64,000 bases of DNA from Bradyrhizobium sp. Rc3b. GTDB taxonomy: Bacteria; Pseudomonadota; Alphaproteobacteria; Rhizobiales; Xanthobacteraceae. The stretch covers positions 62,001-126,000 of the forward strand of contig NZ_FOUS01000004.1 in assembly GCF_900114915.1 (NCBI RefSeq). The letters run 5' to 3'. The notes under the pieces are model-generated. The model saw only the letters and a list, made by a program, of their open reading frames with translations. It was not told where the DNA came from and did not search any database. The position numbers and the translations under genes were made by a program. Below are positions 35,041 to 43,190 of the stretch, in pieces (position 1 is the first letter of the stretch; every line of letters starts with the position of its first letter).

Positions 35041-36603
35041 TTACCCCACCATCCGGTCCCGCCCGCTCCAAAACCCGGCGCGCAGCACCTTCTTGTCGAC
35101 CTTGCCGACACCGGTCATCGGCAGCCGCTTGACGAACTGAATCTGCTTGGGCGCATGCGCCGAGCCTTTTCGCGTTTTCACGAGGTTGATCAACTCGTCC
35201 GGATCGGGCCTTGCGCCCTCGCGCGGCACGACGATGGCGGTGACGGCCTCGCCCCATTTCTCGTCGGGGACGCCGACGACCGCGACCATGGCGACGTCGG
35301 CGTGCTGCGACAGCACGTCCTCGACCTCGCGCGGAAAGATGTTGAAGCCGCCGGACACGATCATGTCCTTCTTGCGGTCGAGGATGAACATGTAGCCGCG
35401 TTCGTCCTTGCGCGCGATGTCGCCGGTGTGGACCCAGCCGTTCTTCAGCGTCTCGGCGGTGATGTCGGGCCGCTTCCAGTATTCCGCCATCACATGCGGG
35501 GCGCGCACGCAGATCTCGCCGGCCTCGCCGGTCTTCACCTCCTGGTCGTCGTCATCGAGGATCCTGACCTCGCAGGCCGCGATCGGGAAGCCGCAGGACA
35601 GGAATAGCTCGGGTGCGTTGAGATCGTGATCCGCCTTGCGCAGCACCGAGACCGGATAGCATTCGGTCTGCCCGTAAAGCTGCGAGAACACCGGTCCGAT
35701 GCGCTCGATGCCCTCGACCAACCGGCTCGGCGACATCGCCGACGCCCCGTAGAGCACGAGCTCGAGCGAGGACAGGTCGGTCTTATCAAGCGCAGGATGG
35801 TCGAGCAGCACGTAAATCATGGTCGGCACGAACAGCGTGAAGTTGATGCGCTCGCGCGCGATCGTGGTCAGCACGGCCTCGGGATCGAATCCCTTCAGCA
35901 TGTGCACGGTGCCTCCGCGCATCAGGGTCGGCAGCACTTTCGTGCCGGCGACATGGCTGATCGGGGCGACCGTGAGGTAGCGGGCGGCGTCGGGGATTTC
36001 GAAATCGGCGAGGATCGCGGCGGCTGCTCCGGCATTCTCGCGGTGATAGCGCAGCGCGCCCTTGGATTTGCCGGTGGTGCCGCCGGTGTAGTTCAGCGTG
36101 GAGAGATCGTCGAGACCGGCGAGGCACTGCGCGCTGGCGTGTCCCGCGCTCTCGATGGCCGCCAGCAGATTGACACCGTAGCCGGCTGGTCCCGTCGTGA
36201 AGATCGCCTTCAGCCGGGTCGCCCTTGCGGAAAGCTCGCCGCCGCGGTCGCGGAAGGCGGCCGCATCGACCACCAGCATCTCGGCCTCGGAGTCCTCGAG
36301 CTGGAACAGCTGGTCCTCCAGCGATCCCAGCGGATGCAGCCAGGTGATGCAGAGCCGCGACAATTGCGCGGCGACGCCGGCGCACCAGGTGTCGGCGCGG
36401 TTCGCGGTGAGGAAAGCGACGCGCGCACCGGGCTGCAGGCCAAGCCGCATGAACACGCCCTGTATGCGTCCGATCAGGTCGATAGTGCCCTGATAGCTCA
36501 ACGATCCCTCGGGCCATGCGAAAGCAGTGCGGCCGGGATAGCGCGACAGCGCCCGTAGCGTCTGCGCACAAGTCGGGGACGATGCGTGGAGCGGATCGGA
36601 CAT
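35041..36603 (-). CDS. acyl-CoA ligase, AMP-forming
   Basis: A 520-residue member of the ANL (acyl-CoA synthetase/ligase) family. ATG 36603 has GAGGAAAC upstream. P-loop NYTGGTTGKSKGALRYH, adenylate motif QLYGQTECYPV, hinge GWVHTGDIARKDERGYMF and C-terminal MIVSGGFNIFPREVEDVL are intact. The lysine-bearing end is LPMTGVGKVDKKVLRAGF. The substrate is probably a medium-chain, branched or aromatic acid; it is not a close match to FadD. It is divergent from a nitronate monooxygenase gene (123 bp), suggesting co-regulation in degradation of one compound. Two micro-ORFs follow on the same strand. Confidence 0.9.
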   Translation of the reverse strand: MSDPLHASSPTCAQTLRALSRYPGRTAFAWPEGSLSYQGTIDLIGRIQGVFMRLGLQPGARVAFLTANRADTWCAGVAAQLSRLCITWLHPLGSLEDQLFQLEDSEAEMLVVDAAAFRDRGGELSARATRLKAIFTTGPAGYGVNLLAAIESAGHASAQCLAGLDDLSTLNYTGGTTGKSKGALRYHRENAGAAAAILADFEIPDAARYLTVAPISHVAGTKVLPTLMRGGTVHMLKGFDPEAVLTTIARERINFTLFVPTMIYVLLDHPALDKTDLSSLELVLYGASAMSPSRLVEGIERIGPVFSQLYGQTECYPVSVLRKADHDLNAPELFLSCGFPIAACEVRILDDDDQEVKTGEAGEICVRAPHVMAEYWKRPDITAETLKNGWVHTGDIARKDERGYMFILDRKKDMIVSGGFNIFPREVEDVLSQHADVAMVAVVGVPDEKWGEAVTAIVVPREGARPDPDELINLVKTRKGSAHAPKQIQFVKRLPMTGVGKVDKKVLRAGFWSGRDRMVG

Positions 36604-36726
36604 ATGTTTCCTCGTTGCTTTGTCACCGGCTTCTGGCGTGCCAATGTTGCCGATGACGCTAGCACAGAGACTGCGGGAGGAAACGACAAAGCCCGCACGG
36701 GAGGCAAGCGTGACGAGGAGATTTGC

Positions 36727-37692
36727 GTGCCATCAGATCGACTGCAACGCTTCGGCGATCGTCTCGCTCTGCCGCTGATCGCAGCGCCGATGTTCCTGGT
36801 GTCGGGCGTCGAGCTCATGGTCGCGGCCTGCCGCAACGGCGTGATCGGCAGCTTCCCCACCGCGAATTGCCGCAGCACGGTGCAGCTCGATGAATGGCTC
36901 TCCGCGATCGCGATGCGGCTGCGGCAGCACGAAGACCAAACCGGCTGCAAGGCAGCGCCGCTCTGCCCGAACCTGATCGTGCACCGCTCCAATGCAAGGC
37001 TGGCGCAGGATCTCGCCGTGCTGCTGCGGCACAGGCCGGAGATCGTCATCACCTCGGTCGGCTCGCCCGCGCCCGTGCTGAAGCCGCTGCATGACGCCGG
37101 TGCGCTGGTGCTGGCGGACGTCGCCTCCATCCGCCACGCCGAACGGGCGGCGGAGGCAGGTGCCGATGGGCTCGTGCTGCTCACGGCGGGCGCGGGCGGG
37201 CAGACCGGCTGGCTCAATCCGTTCGCCTTCGTCCGCGCGGTGCGCGCATTCTACGACGGCATCATCGTGCTCGCCGGCGGCATCAGCGATGGCCATGCGC
37301 TGCACGCGACCGAAGTGCTCGGCTGCGATCTCGCCTATATGGGCACGAAATTCATCGCGACGCGCGAGAGCATGGCGGACGATCGCTACAAGCGGATGCT
37401 GGTCGAGAGCTGCGCCGACGACATTTTGCTCACCACTGCGTTCACGGGTCTGCAGACCAGCATGCTGAGGCCGTCGATCGTGGCCGCCAGCCTCGATCCC
37501 GACGATCTCCCGGCACGCGGGGCGATCGACATCGCTGAGGATATCGACGTTGCCGCGCGCGAGAGCCGGCCAAAGCGCTGGCGCGACATCTGGAGCGGCG
37601 GGCACTCGACCTCGGGGGTGACGGACGTGCCGGCGGTTGACGAGCTGGTTGCGCGGACGCTCGCCGAATATCGTGCGGCGGGCGGGCCGTAG
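36727..37692 (+). CDS. nitronate monooxygenase family flavoprotein, second copy
   Basis: A 321-residue protein starting at GTG 36727 with GAGGAG at good spacing; the frame is open upstream but overlaps the ligase promoter region. It is paralogous to the protein at 32750: LPLIAAPMFLVSGVELMVAA, GVIGSFPTANCR, NLIVHRSNARLA, ADGLVLLTAGAGGQTG, VLAGGISDGHALHATE and LAYMGTKFIATRES align segment by segment. Same FMN TIM-barrel fold. The pair brackets the thioesterase and acyl-CoA ligase genes, so the two enzymes may act on related substrates, though similarity in the middle is modest. Confidence 0.9.
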   Translation: MPSDRLQRFGDRLALPLIAAPMFLVSGVELMVAACRNGVIGSFPTANCRSTVQLDEWLSAIAMRLRQHEDQTGCKAAPLCPNLIVHRSNARLAQDLAVLLRHRPEIVITSVGSPAPVLKPLHDAGALVLADVASIRHAERAAEAGADGLVLLTAGAGGQTGWLNPFAFVRAVRAFYDGIIVLAGGISDGHALHATEVLGCDLAYMGTKFIATRESMADDRYKRMLVESCADDILLTTAFTGLQTSMLRPSIVAASLDPDDLPARGAIDIAEDIDVAARESRPKRWRDIWSGGHSTSGVTDVPAVDELVARTLAEYRAAGGP

Positions 37693-37834
37693 GCGCAGCC
37701 CGTCGAGCCCGGCCACGACGGTGTGGGTCACGGTTAATCCCGGGCTCCTCCGCCCTCCTTATTTAACGGCAGATTAACCATCGCCGGCCAAGAATCCCCT
37801 CACGGCCGCCAATCAGGGCCGAGAGGGACAGGCG

Positions 37835-38083
37835 ATGGACTTCGATTTTCTCAACAGCAAGACAGCGGCTTCGCTGGACGAAATCCGCGTCCGCGTCGCT
37901 CATGCCCTGGCGCGACACCCGCTGTGCCGCAACGTCCGTTTCGACATCGTCAGCGTCCCCCGCACCCGTCGGGGCGGCAACTGGACGGTGACGCTGCAAT
38001 CGGTCGAGCCGCGCGCGGTATGGGAGGCCTCGGAGATCGTCGCCGATATCCAGGACGCCTACGACCTTTCGGCAGCTGCCTGA
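37835..38083 (+). CDS. 82-residue cytoplasmic protein, uncharacterised
   Basis: ATG 37835 follows GAGAGGGACAG. The product MDFDFLNSKTAASLDEIRVR begins with no signal peptide, is mixed alpha/beta (VRFDIVSVPRTRRGGNWTVT, WEASEIVADIQDAYDLSAAA) and reads like a small compact domain. No known family is recognised. Codon use matches the neighbours, which supports it being a real gene. Confidence 0.7.
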   Translation: MDFDFLNSKTAASLDEIRVRVAHALARHPLCRNVRFDIVSVPRTRRGGNWTVTLQSVEPRAVWEASEIVADIQDAYDLSAAA

Positions 38084-38185
38084 TTTCCTTGAACTTTCCG
38101 GGCGATGTCGCCGCAGTCCGCGCGATTGCCGCCGCGATGGCACGGTTAAGCCTTAATTATCGCCCAGTTGTCGGGCAGTGATCAC

Positions 38186-38932
38186 GTGGACTTGAAGTTG
38201 GGCGCGGAGAGACGTTTGTCCAAAGCCATCACCATCGTTGTGCTGACCTGTTTCCTCGTCCTGGGCGCCGCCACCACCGCCATTCTTGGCCGGGACAGCG
38301 TGCCCAGCGTCAGCGAAGAGATGATCGCGCAGACGCCTCCGGCCAAGCCGCTCTCCACCAACCGCGCCGCCAAGGCCGACCGTCTGGTTCCGACCCTGGC
38401 CCTGGCTTCGGCCGCGTTCGAGCCGGTCCAGGTGCCGGCCGACAGGCTTTCGCGGGCGCCCGTGCTGGCCGAGCCGCTGCGCCAGGCCTTTGCCGCCGCC
38501 ACGCCATCCGATTTCCCGATGCCCAAGGCGTCGAGCCTCTCCGAAGCGCCCGTGGCGGCTGAAGTTCCTGCCGTCGAAGTTCCGGCCAAGCCGAAGGTCG
38601 TGGCCAAGCCGCAGCCGCAGAAACACTATACCCTGCTGTCGGACGCACAGATCTCCGGCATCCGGGATCGCCTGAAGCTGTCCTCATCGCAGGAATATTA
38701 CTGGCCTTCGGTCGAGACCGCGCTGCGCAACGTTGTCCGCAAGATCTCGGCCAACAAGCTCTCCAATCCGAACGCGCCACCCAGCGCGCAGATCGATCCG
38801 AACTGCGACGAGGTCCAGCAATTGAAGTCGGCCGCCATGCCGCTGCTGTTCCAGCTGCGTGACGATCAGAAGGAAGAAGTGCGCAAGCTCGCCCGCCTCA
38901 TCGGGCTCGAAAAAGTCGCGCAGCAGATCTGA
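38186..38932 (+). CDS. membrane-anchored protein with C-terminal helical domain, uncharacterised
   Basis: About 248 residues from GTG 38186; TTG 38216 (preceded by GGAG) would give 238 and an exact signal-type start (SKAITIVVLTCFLVLGAA). One N-terminal membrane segment is followed by a Pro/Ala-rich linker of about 110 residues (AEVPAVEVPAKPKVVAKPQP) and a C-terminal domain (LSDAQISGIRDRLKLSSSQE, YWPSVETALRNVVRK, LRDDQKEEVRKLARLIGLEK) of charged helices. The end resembles periplasmic metal- or stress-sensing helical proteins only in general style. Function unknown. Confidence 0.75.
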   Translation: MDLKLGAERRLSKAITIVVLTCFLVLGAATTAILGRDSVPSVSEEMIAQTPPAKPLSTNRAAKADRLVPTLALASAAFEPVQVPADRLSRAPVLAEPLRQAFAAATPSDFPMPKASSLSEAPVAAEVPAVEVPAKPKVVAKPQPQKHYTLLSDAQISGIRDRLKLSSSQEYYWPSVETALRNVVRKISANKLSNPNAPPSAQIDPNCDEVQQLKSAAMPLLFQLRDDQKEEVRKLARLIGLEKVAQQI

Positions 38933-39018
38933 CGCGGCGTTCCTTCCCAGGAACCGCTCGCCATCAGGAACATCCGGTAATCCCACGGCGTTGCTCGCTC
39001 CAAACAGGGAGTGGGTTA

Positions 39019-39729
39019 ATGCGCGCCACGACAGCTTATTTCGTCGGTGCCGGAACCATTGTCGCGGCCATTGCCATTGGTCTGGGCGGCGGCATCGTTG
39101 CCGGCAACATCATGAATCCGGTCGCGTCCAAACAGGGCCCGGACACCAGCAAGATGGCGCAGCGCGCCGAGTCCGCGGGCGCGCCGGCACAGACGAGCGC
39201 GCCGTCGGAACGCGTCAATTATCTCACCGGCTCGCAAGCCTTCGGCGCAATGATTGCCGCGCCCGCGCAAGCCGAAGCGAAGCCGGAAGCTGTAAAGCCC
39301 GACACGCAGACCACTCAGGCGAATGCCGGACCGCCGGCGCCGCCGCCTTCGCAAGCGGCCGCGGTTGAGCCGCCCAAGGAACAGTCCAAGGAACAGTCGA
39401 GGTCAGCAATCGCATCGCCTCCGCAAGCCGCAAAGCCGGCTGAGCAGCAGGCCTCGACCGAGCCGGCCTCTTCACCCGAGAACGCCTATGCCAAGGCGAG
39501 GGACTCCGACGCGAAGCGCGCTGCGTCCGAGCGGCGCCGGATGGAGCGCCGCGAGCGCTGGACCGAGCGCCGCCACTACGATTCCCGCGAGCAGCGCGGC
39601 TTGCGCGACCGCACCGATTGGGACGACGTCGCGCGCAACATCCGCGAAGATTCCGATGTGCGTGATTACGCCAGCCGGCCGCGCGGCGGCTTCCCGCAGA
39701 TCAGGTTGTTCGGGCCCGACGACGACTAG
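39019..39729 (+). CDS. membrane-anchored Ala/Pro-rich protein with Arg-rich C-terminus
   Basis: A 236-residue protein from ATG 39019. One N-terminal membrane helix (TAYFVGAGTIVAAIAIGLGG) is followed by a Pro/Ala/Gln-rich linker (residues 45-150, including EQSKEQSRSAIASPPQAAKP) and a strongly charged segment (AASERRRMERRERWTERRHY). The end, PQIRLFGPDDD, is acidic. The type is a tethered periplasmic low-complexity protein. It follows the previous uncharacterised membrane protein by 86 bp on the same strand, with a similar layout, so the two may be related in role. Confidence 0.75.
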   Translation: MRATTAYFVGAGTIVAAIAIGLGGGIVAGNIMNPVASKQGPDTSKMAQRAESAGAPAQTSAPSERVNYLTGSQAFGAMIAAPAQAEAKPEAVKPDTQTTQANAGPPAPPPSQAAAVEPPKEQSKEQSRSAIASPPQAAKPAEQQASTEPASSPENAYAKARDSDAKRAASERRRMERRERWTERRHYDSREQRGLRDRTDWDDVARNIREDSDVRDYASRPRGGFPQIRLFGPDDD

Positions 39730-39779
39730 CGCCGAGCCCGCGATCGCGGCTTGCGATGGGAGAATGTCCGCGCGCATCG

Positions 39780-41351
39780 TCACGTCATTCCGGCGCGCCG
39801 CAATCCTTCGAGATAATGCGCACGATCCTCATCCCGCAGCATCGGCAGCTCGCGCGTGATCCAGCCGAGCGAGACCTCGGGCTGGGCGCGGCGCAGGCCT
39901 TCCAGGGCGGACGCTGCGAGCGCCGGATTTCCTGACATTCCGGCCGCCGCCGTCAAGACACGGTGCGCGCCGACGAAATCGCCGCGCTGTCGCATCGATT
40001 CCCGCGCCATCTGCACGGCTCCGTCATAGTCGCGGCCGACGAACCGGGCATAGGCCGCAACCCCGCAATAGATCGCTGCGAGCGGATCGCGCGGGCTCAG
40101 CCGCAGTGCGCGACGTGCGGCGGCATCGCCCTCTTGCCATCGTCCGGCGTAGCACAGCGTCACACCGTAAAAGGCATGCGCCATCGCGAAGTTCGGGTTG
40201 AGCGTCAGCGCCAGCTCGAACTCCGCCAGCGCGTCATCGAAGCGGCGGCGGAACAGGTAGGTGTAGGCAAGGCCATGATGGGCCCAGGCATCCTCGCGAT
40301 CGGCCTCCACCGCCGCAAGCGCCGCGCGTTCGGCGATCGGCACTGTCGCGGCCATGTCGGCCCAGCCCATATGCGCGCCGAAGATATGGCTGGTCGCGAG
40401 CAGGCCCAGCGCCTTGCCATAGGCGGGATCGATCGCGACGGCCTTTTCGAGCAGCCCTTGCGCAGCGGCATTGTCCTCGCGCGTGCTGCGCCAGTGATGC
40501 GACAGCGCGCGCATCACGAGGTCCCAGGCATCCAGGCTGCCCGGCGGCTTCTGCTCGGCGCGAAAACTTTCGGCGGCGTAGAGCTGCGGCTCGATTGCGG
40601 CGACGATCGCCTCGGTGATCTCGTCCTGCACGGCGAAGATGTCGGCGAGCTCGCGGTCGTAGCGCTCGGCCCAGAGATGGCTGCCGGTCGAGACGTCGTT
40701 GAGTTGAGCCGAGATGCGCACCCGCTCGCCGCTCCGCCGCACGCTGCCTTCGACCACATAGCGAACCCCGAGCTCCTGCGCGACCTCGCGGATGTGCACG
40801 GCGCGGCCCTTGTAGACGAAGGAGGAATTGCGCGCGATGACGAAGAACCAGCGCAGCTTCGACAGCGCGGTGATGATGTCCTCGCTGATGCCGTCGGAGA
40901 AATAGTCCTGCTCGGCCGCGCCGCTCATATTGGTGAAGGGCAGCACGGCGATCGCGGGCCGTTCGGGAAGCGCGAGTGCGGCGCGCTGCACCCGTGCGGC
41001 GTAGCCAGGCTCCGGCGCGATCGCGCCACCCATCGTGCTACCTTTGGCCTCGACATCGCCGACGAAGCGAAAGCCCTTGCGGGCGATGGTGCGGATCAGG
41101 GCCTGGTTCGCGCCACTGTCGCCGACGGCCTTGCGTGCCGCGTTGATCCGGCTGGTCAAGGTGGATTCGGAGACGCTGCGCCCGTGCCAGATCTTGTCGA
41201 TCAGCTCGTCCTTGCTGACCACCCGGTCGCGGTTCTGCATCAGGTGGACGACGAGATCGAAAACCTGTGGCTCCACGGCAATGGGAACCTGCTCGCGGCT
41301 CAGCTCGCGCCGGTCGGTATCGAGAAGGTGATCCCGGAACAGAAACTGCAC
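39780..41351 (-). CDS. winged-helix regulator with TolB-like and TPR domains
   Basis: A 523-residue protein. GTG 41351 opens a CadC/OmpR-type winged helix (residues 1-95: VFDLVVHLMQNRDRVVSKDE, SESTLTSRINAARKAVGDSG, TIARKGFRFVGDV). A TolB-like domain follows (RPAIAVLPFTNMSGAAEQDY, ISEDIITALSKLRWFFVIAR, AQLNDVSTGSHLWAERYDRE), then TPR-like repeats to the end (AWAHHGLAYTYLFRRRFDDA). The architecture is that of adenylate-cyclase-associated and CadC-like regulators, here without a cyclase domain or a clear transmembrane helix. A direct repeat sits just upstream of its start. Confidence 0.87.
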   Translation of the reverse strand: MQFLFRDHLLDTDRRELSREQVPIAVEPQVFDLVVHLMQNRDRVVSKDELIDKIWHGRSVSESTLTSRINAARKAVGDSGANQALIRTIARKGFRFVGDVEAKGSTMGGAIAPEPGYAARVQRAALALPERPAIAVLPFTNMSGAAEQDYFSDGISEDIITALSKLRWFFVIARNSSFVYKGRAVHIREVAQELGVRYVVEGSVRRSGERVRISAQLNDVSTGSHLWAERYDRELADIFAVQDEITEAIVAAIEPQLYAAESFRAEQKPPGSLDAWDLVMRALSHHWRSTREDNAAAQGLLEKAVAIDPAYGKALGLLATSHIFGAHMGWADMAATVPIAERAALAAVEADREDAWAHHGLAYTYLFRRRFDDALAEFELALTLNPNFAMAHAFYGVTLCYAGRWQEGDAAARRALRLSPRDPLAAIYCGVAAYARFVGRDYDGAVQMARESMRQRGDFVGAHRVLTAAAGMSGNPALAASALEGLRRAQPEVSLGWITRELPMLRDEDRAHYLEGLRRAGMT

Positions 41352-41374
41352 GTCGAAACTCAGGCCTCATTACG

Positions 41375-41417
41375 AATTTGGGTAGCAAACGACAAAATGA
41401 AAATTTGGGTCGAAAAC
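41375..41417. promoter_or_regulatory. direct repeat upstream of the winged-helix gene
   Basis: AATTTGGGTAGCAAAC (41375-41390) and AATTTGGGTCGAAAAC (41402-41417), 27 bp apart start to start, 24-66 bp upstream of the minus-strand start. They lie in a locally AT-rich stretch and have the form of tandem half-sites for a winged-helix regulator, perhaps its own. The rest of the 365-bp gap to 41716 holds only a repeat fragment. Confidence 0.5.
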
Positions 41418-41540
41418 TGTGAGTCTGCCGAAGGGGACGTTTGGTTCATCGCGATCGCGTGATGGCAGCCATGCCGTGCGATTGGGGTCGGATCGCTGGG
41501 GGTGACGTGTTGACCGGATATCTCCCTCCGCAATCGACCC

Positions 41541-41586
41541 GTCATCCTTCGAGGCCTCCGCTTCGCTCCGGCACCTGCGGATGAGG
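41541..41586. repeat. partial dispersed repeat, GTCATCCTTCGAGG family
   Basis: CGTCATCCTTCGAGGCCTCC with CACCTGCGGATGAGG, a decayed short member of the family at 8391 and 44462. Confidence 0.5.
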
Positions 41587-41716
41587 GGCGATCGTGCGAG
41601 TGCGCCGTATGTCGTCGTGCGGGACGAATGTGCGACGAGCCGCGAATGTCCTTTGCCGGACCGTGTGCCCTGCGTAAGCTGTCGCCCACACAAACACCAA
41701 CCACGAAGAAACGCCG

Positions 41717-43078
41717 ATGCCTGCTTTTCCTGCCTCCACCACCGTGCTCGATTCCATGCTGTTCCGCGACGCCTTCGGTACGCCCGAGATGCGGGAGGTG
41801 TTCTCCGACGTCGCGCTGGTGGCGCGCTATGCCGAGGTCGAGGTGGCGCTGGCGAAGGCTGAGGCGAAATGCGGCGTGATCCCGCGGGAGGCGGCCGAGC
41901 AGATCGCGGCGCGGACGGACGTCGCCGCGCTCGATTTCGATCTGCTCAGGCAGGAGACCGACATCGTCGGCTATCCGATCCTCCCACTGGTGCATCAGAT
42001 GGTGAAGCAGTGCGGCGAGGCCGGCCGCTACGTGCATTGGGGCGCGACCACGCAGGACATCATGGACACCGCCGTGGTGTTGCAACTGCGCGCCGCGCTC
42101 GGGATCGTCGAGCGCGACATCGCCGAACTTCGCCGCATCCTCGCCGACCTCTCGAAGCGTTACCGCGACACGCCGATGGCCGGCCGCACCCATCTCCAGC
42201 AAGCGCTGCCGGTGACCTTCGGCTACAAGACCGCGATCTGGCTCGCCATGTTCGACCGCCACGCCGAGCGGCTGGCGCAATTGAAGCCGCGCGTGCTGGT
42301 CGGCCAGTTCGCCGGCGCCGCCGGCACGCTGGCCTCGCTCGGCGACAAGGGCTTTGAGGTCCAGGAGGCGCTGTGTGCTGAGCTGAAGCTCGGCGTTCCC
42401 GCCTCGACCTGGCACGTCGCGCGCGACGGCTTTGCGGAGGCCGTGAACTTCCTCGCGCTCGTCACCGGCTCGCTCGGCAAGATCGCGCTCGACATCATGA
42501 TCATGGCCTCGACCGAGTTCGCCGAGGTCTATGAGCCTTTCGTCAAGGGACGCGGCGCCTCCTCGACCATGCCGCAGAAGCGCAACCCGATCTCGTCGGA
42601 GCTGATGCTGGCGGCGTCCAAGGCGGTGCGCCAGCACGCCGGCCTGATGCTCGACGCCATGGTACAGGATTTCGAGCGTGCCACGGGCCCCTGGCACGCC
42701 GAATGGATGGCGATCCCCGAAAGCTTCGTGCTGACCGCCGGCGCGCTGCACCAGGCGAAGTTCGCACTCGCAGGTCTCATCGTCGACGAGGCGAAGATGA
42801 ACGACAATCTCGCCGTCAGCCGCGGCCTGATCGTGGCCGAAGCGGTCATGATGGGGCTCGCGCCGCAGCTCGGCCGGCAGGAGGCCCATGACGTGGTCTA
42901 TGACGCCTGCCGTCAGGCCAACGAGAAGGGCATGAGCCTGGCCGACGCGCTGTCCGTGGACTCCCGGATATCGAGCCGCATCGATCGCGCCACAATCGAG
43001 GCGCTCACCTCACCGAAAAATTACCTCGGGCTCGCGCCCGCCATGGTTGACCGGGTGCTGAAATCGGCAACGCGTTGA
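41717..43078 (+). CDS. PcaB-like lyase of the fumarase/aspartase superfamily
   Basis: A 453-residue protein related to adenylosuccinate lyase and 3-carboxy-cis,cis-muconate cycloisomerase (PcaB). ATG 41717. Landmarks are VHWGATTQDIMDTAVVLQLR (catalytic region 1), AGRTHLQQALPVTFGYKTAI (region 2) and GASSTMPQKRNPISSELMLA (signature loop with catalytic Ser, residues about 275-294). The PcaB-like feature is VGQFAGAAGTLASLGDKGF. It either lactonises a carboxymuconate or cleaves a C-N or C-O bond to release a fumarate-like product. No pca cluster is adjacent, so its substrate is open. Confidence 0.88.
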   Translation: MPAFPASTTVLDSMLFRDAFGTPEMREVFSDVALVARYAEVEVALAKAEAKCGVIPREAAEQIAARTDVAALDFDLLRQETDIVGYPILPLVHQMVKQCGEAGRYVHWGATTQDIMDTAVVLQLRAALGIVERDIAELRRILADLSKRYRDTPMAGRTHLQQALPVTFGYKTAIWLAMFDRHAERLAQLKPRVLVGQFAGAAGTLASLGDKGFEVQEALCAELKLGVPASTWHVARDGFAEAVNFLALVTGSLGKIALDIMIMASTEFAEVYEPFVKGRGASSTMPQKRNPISSELMLAASKAVRQHAGLMLDAMVQDFERATGPWHAEWMAIPESFVLTAGALHQAKFALAGLIVDEAKMNDNLAVSRGLIVAEAVMMGLAPQLGRQEAHDVVYDACRQANEKGMSLADALSVDSRISSRIDRATIEALTSPKNYLGLAPAMVDRVLKSATR

Positions 43079-43190
43079 AAACCAAAATGCGTGAAACTGC
43101 GTATCTTCTCCATGTCGCAAGGTGCTCGCGCACTTGCGTCCCGCGATGCTAGACTTAGATTGAACGACAGACTTCGGCAGAGGGCCCCGC

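Noticed and set aside
35034..35047. Perfect palindrome GGGGTAATTACCCC as an operator
   Set aside because: A few perfect 14-bp palindromes are expected by chance in 64 kb, and this one spans a stop codon rather than a promoter, so it is mentioned only with the micro-ORFs.
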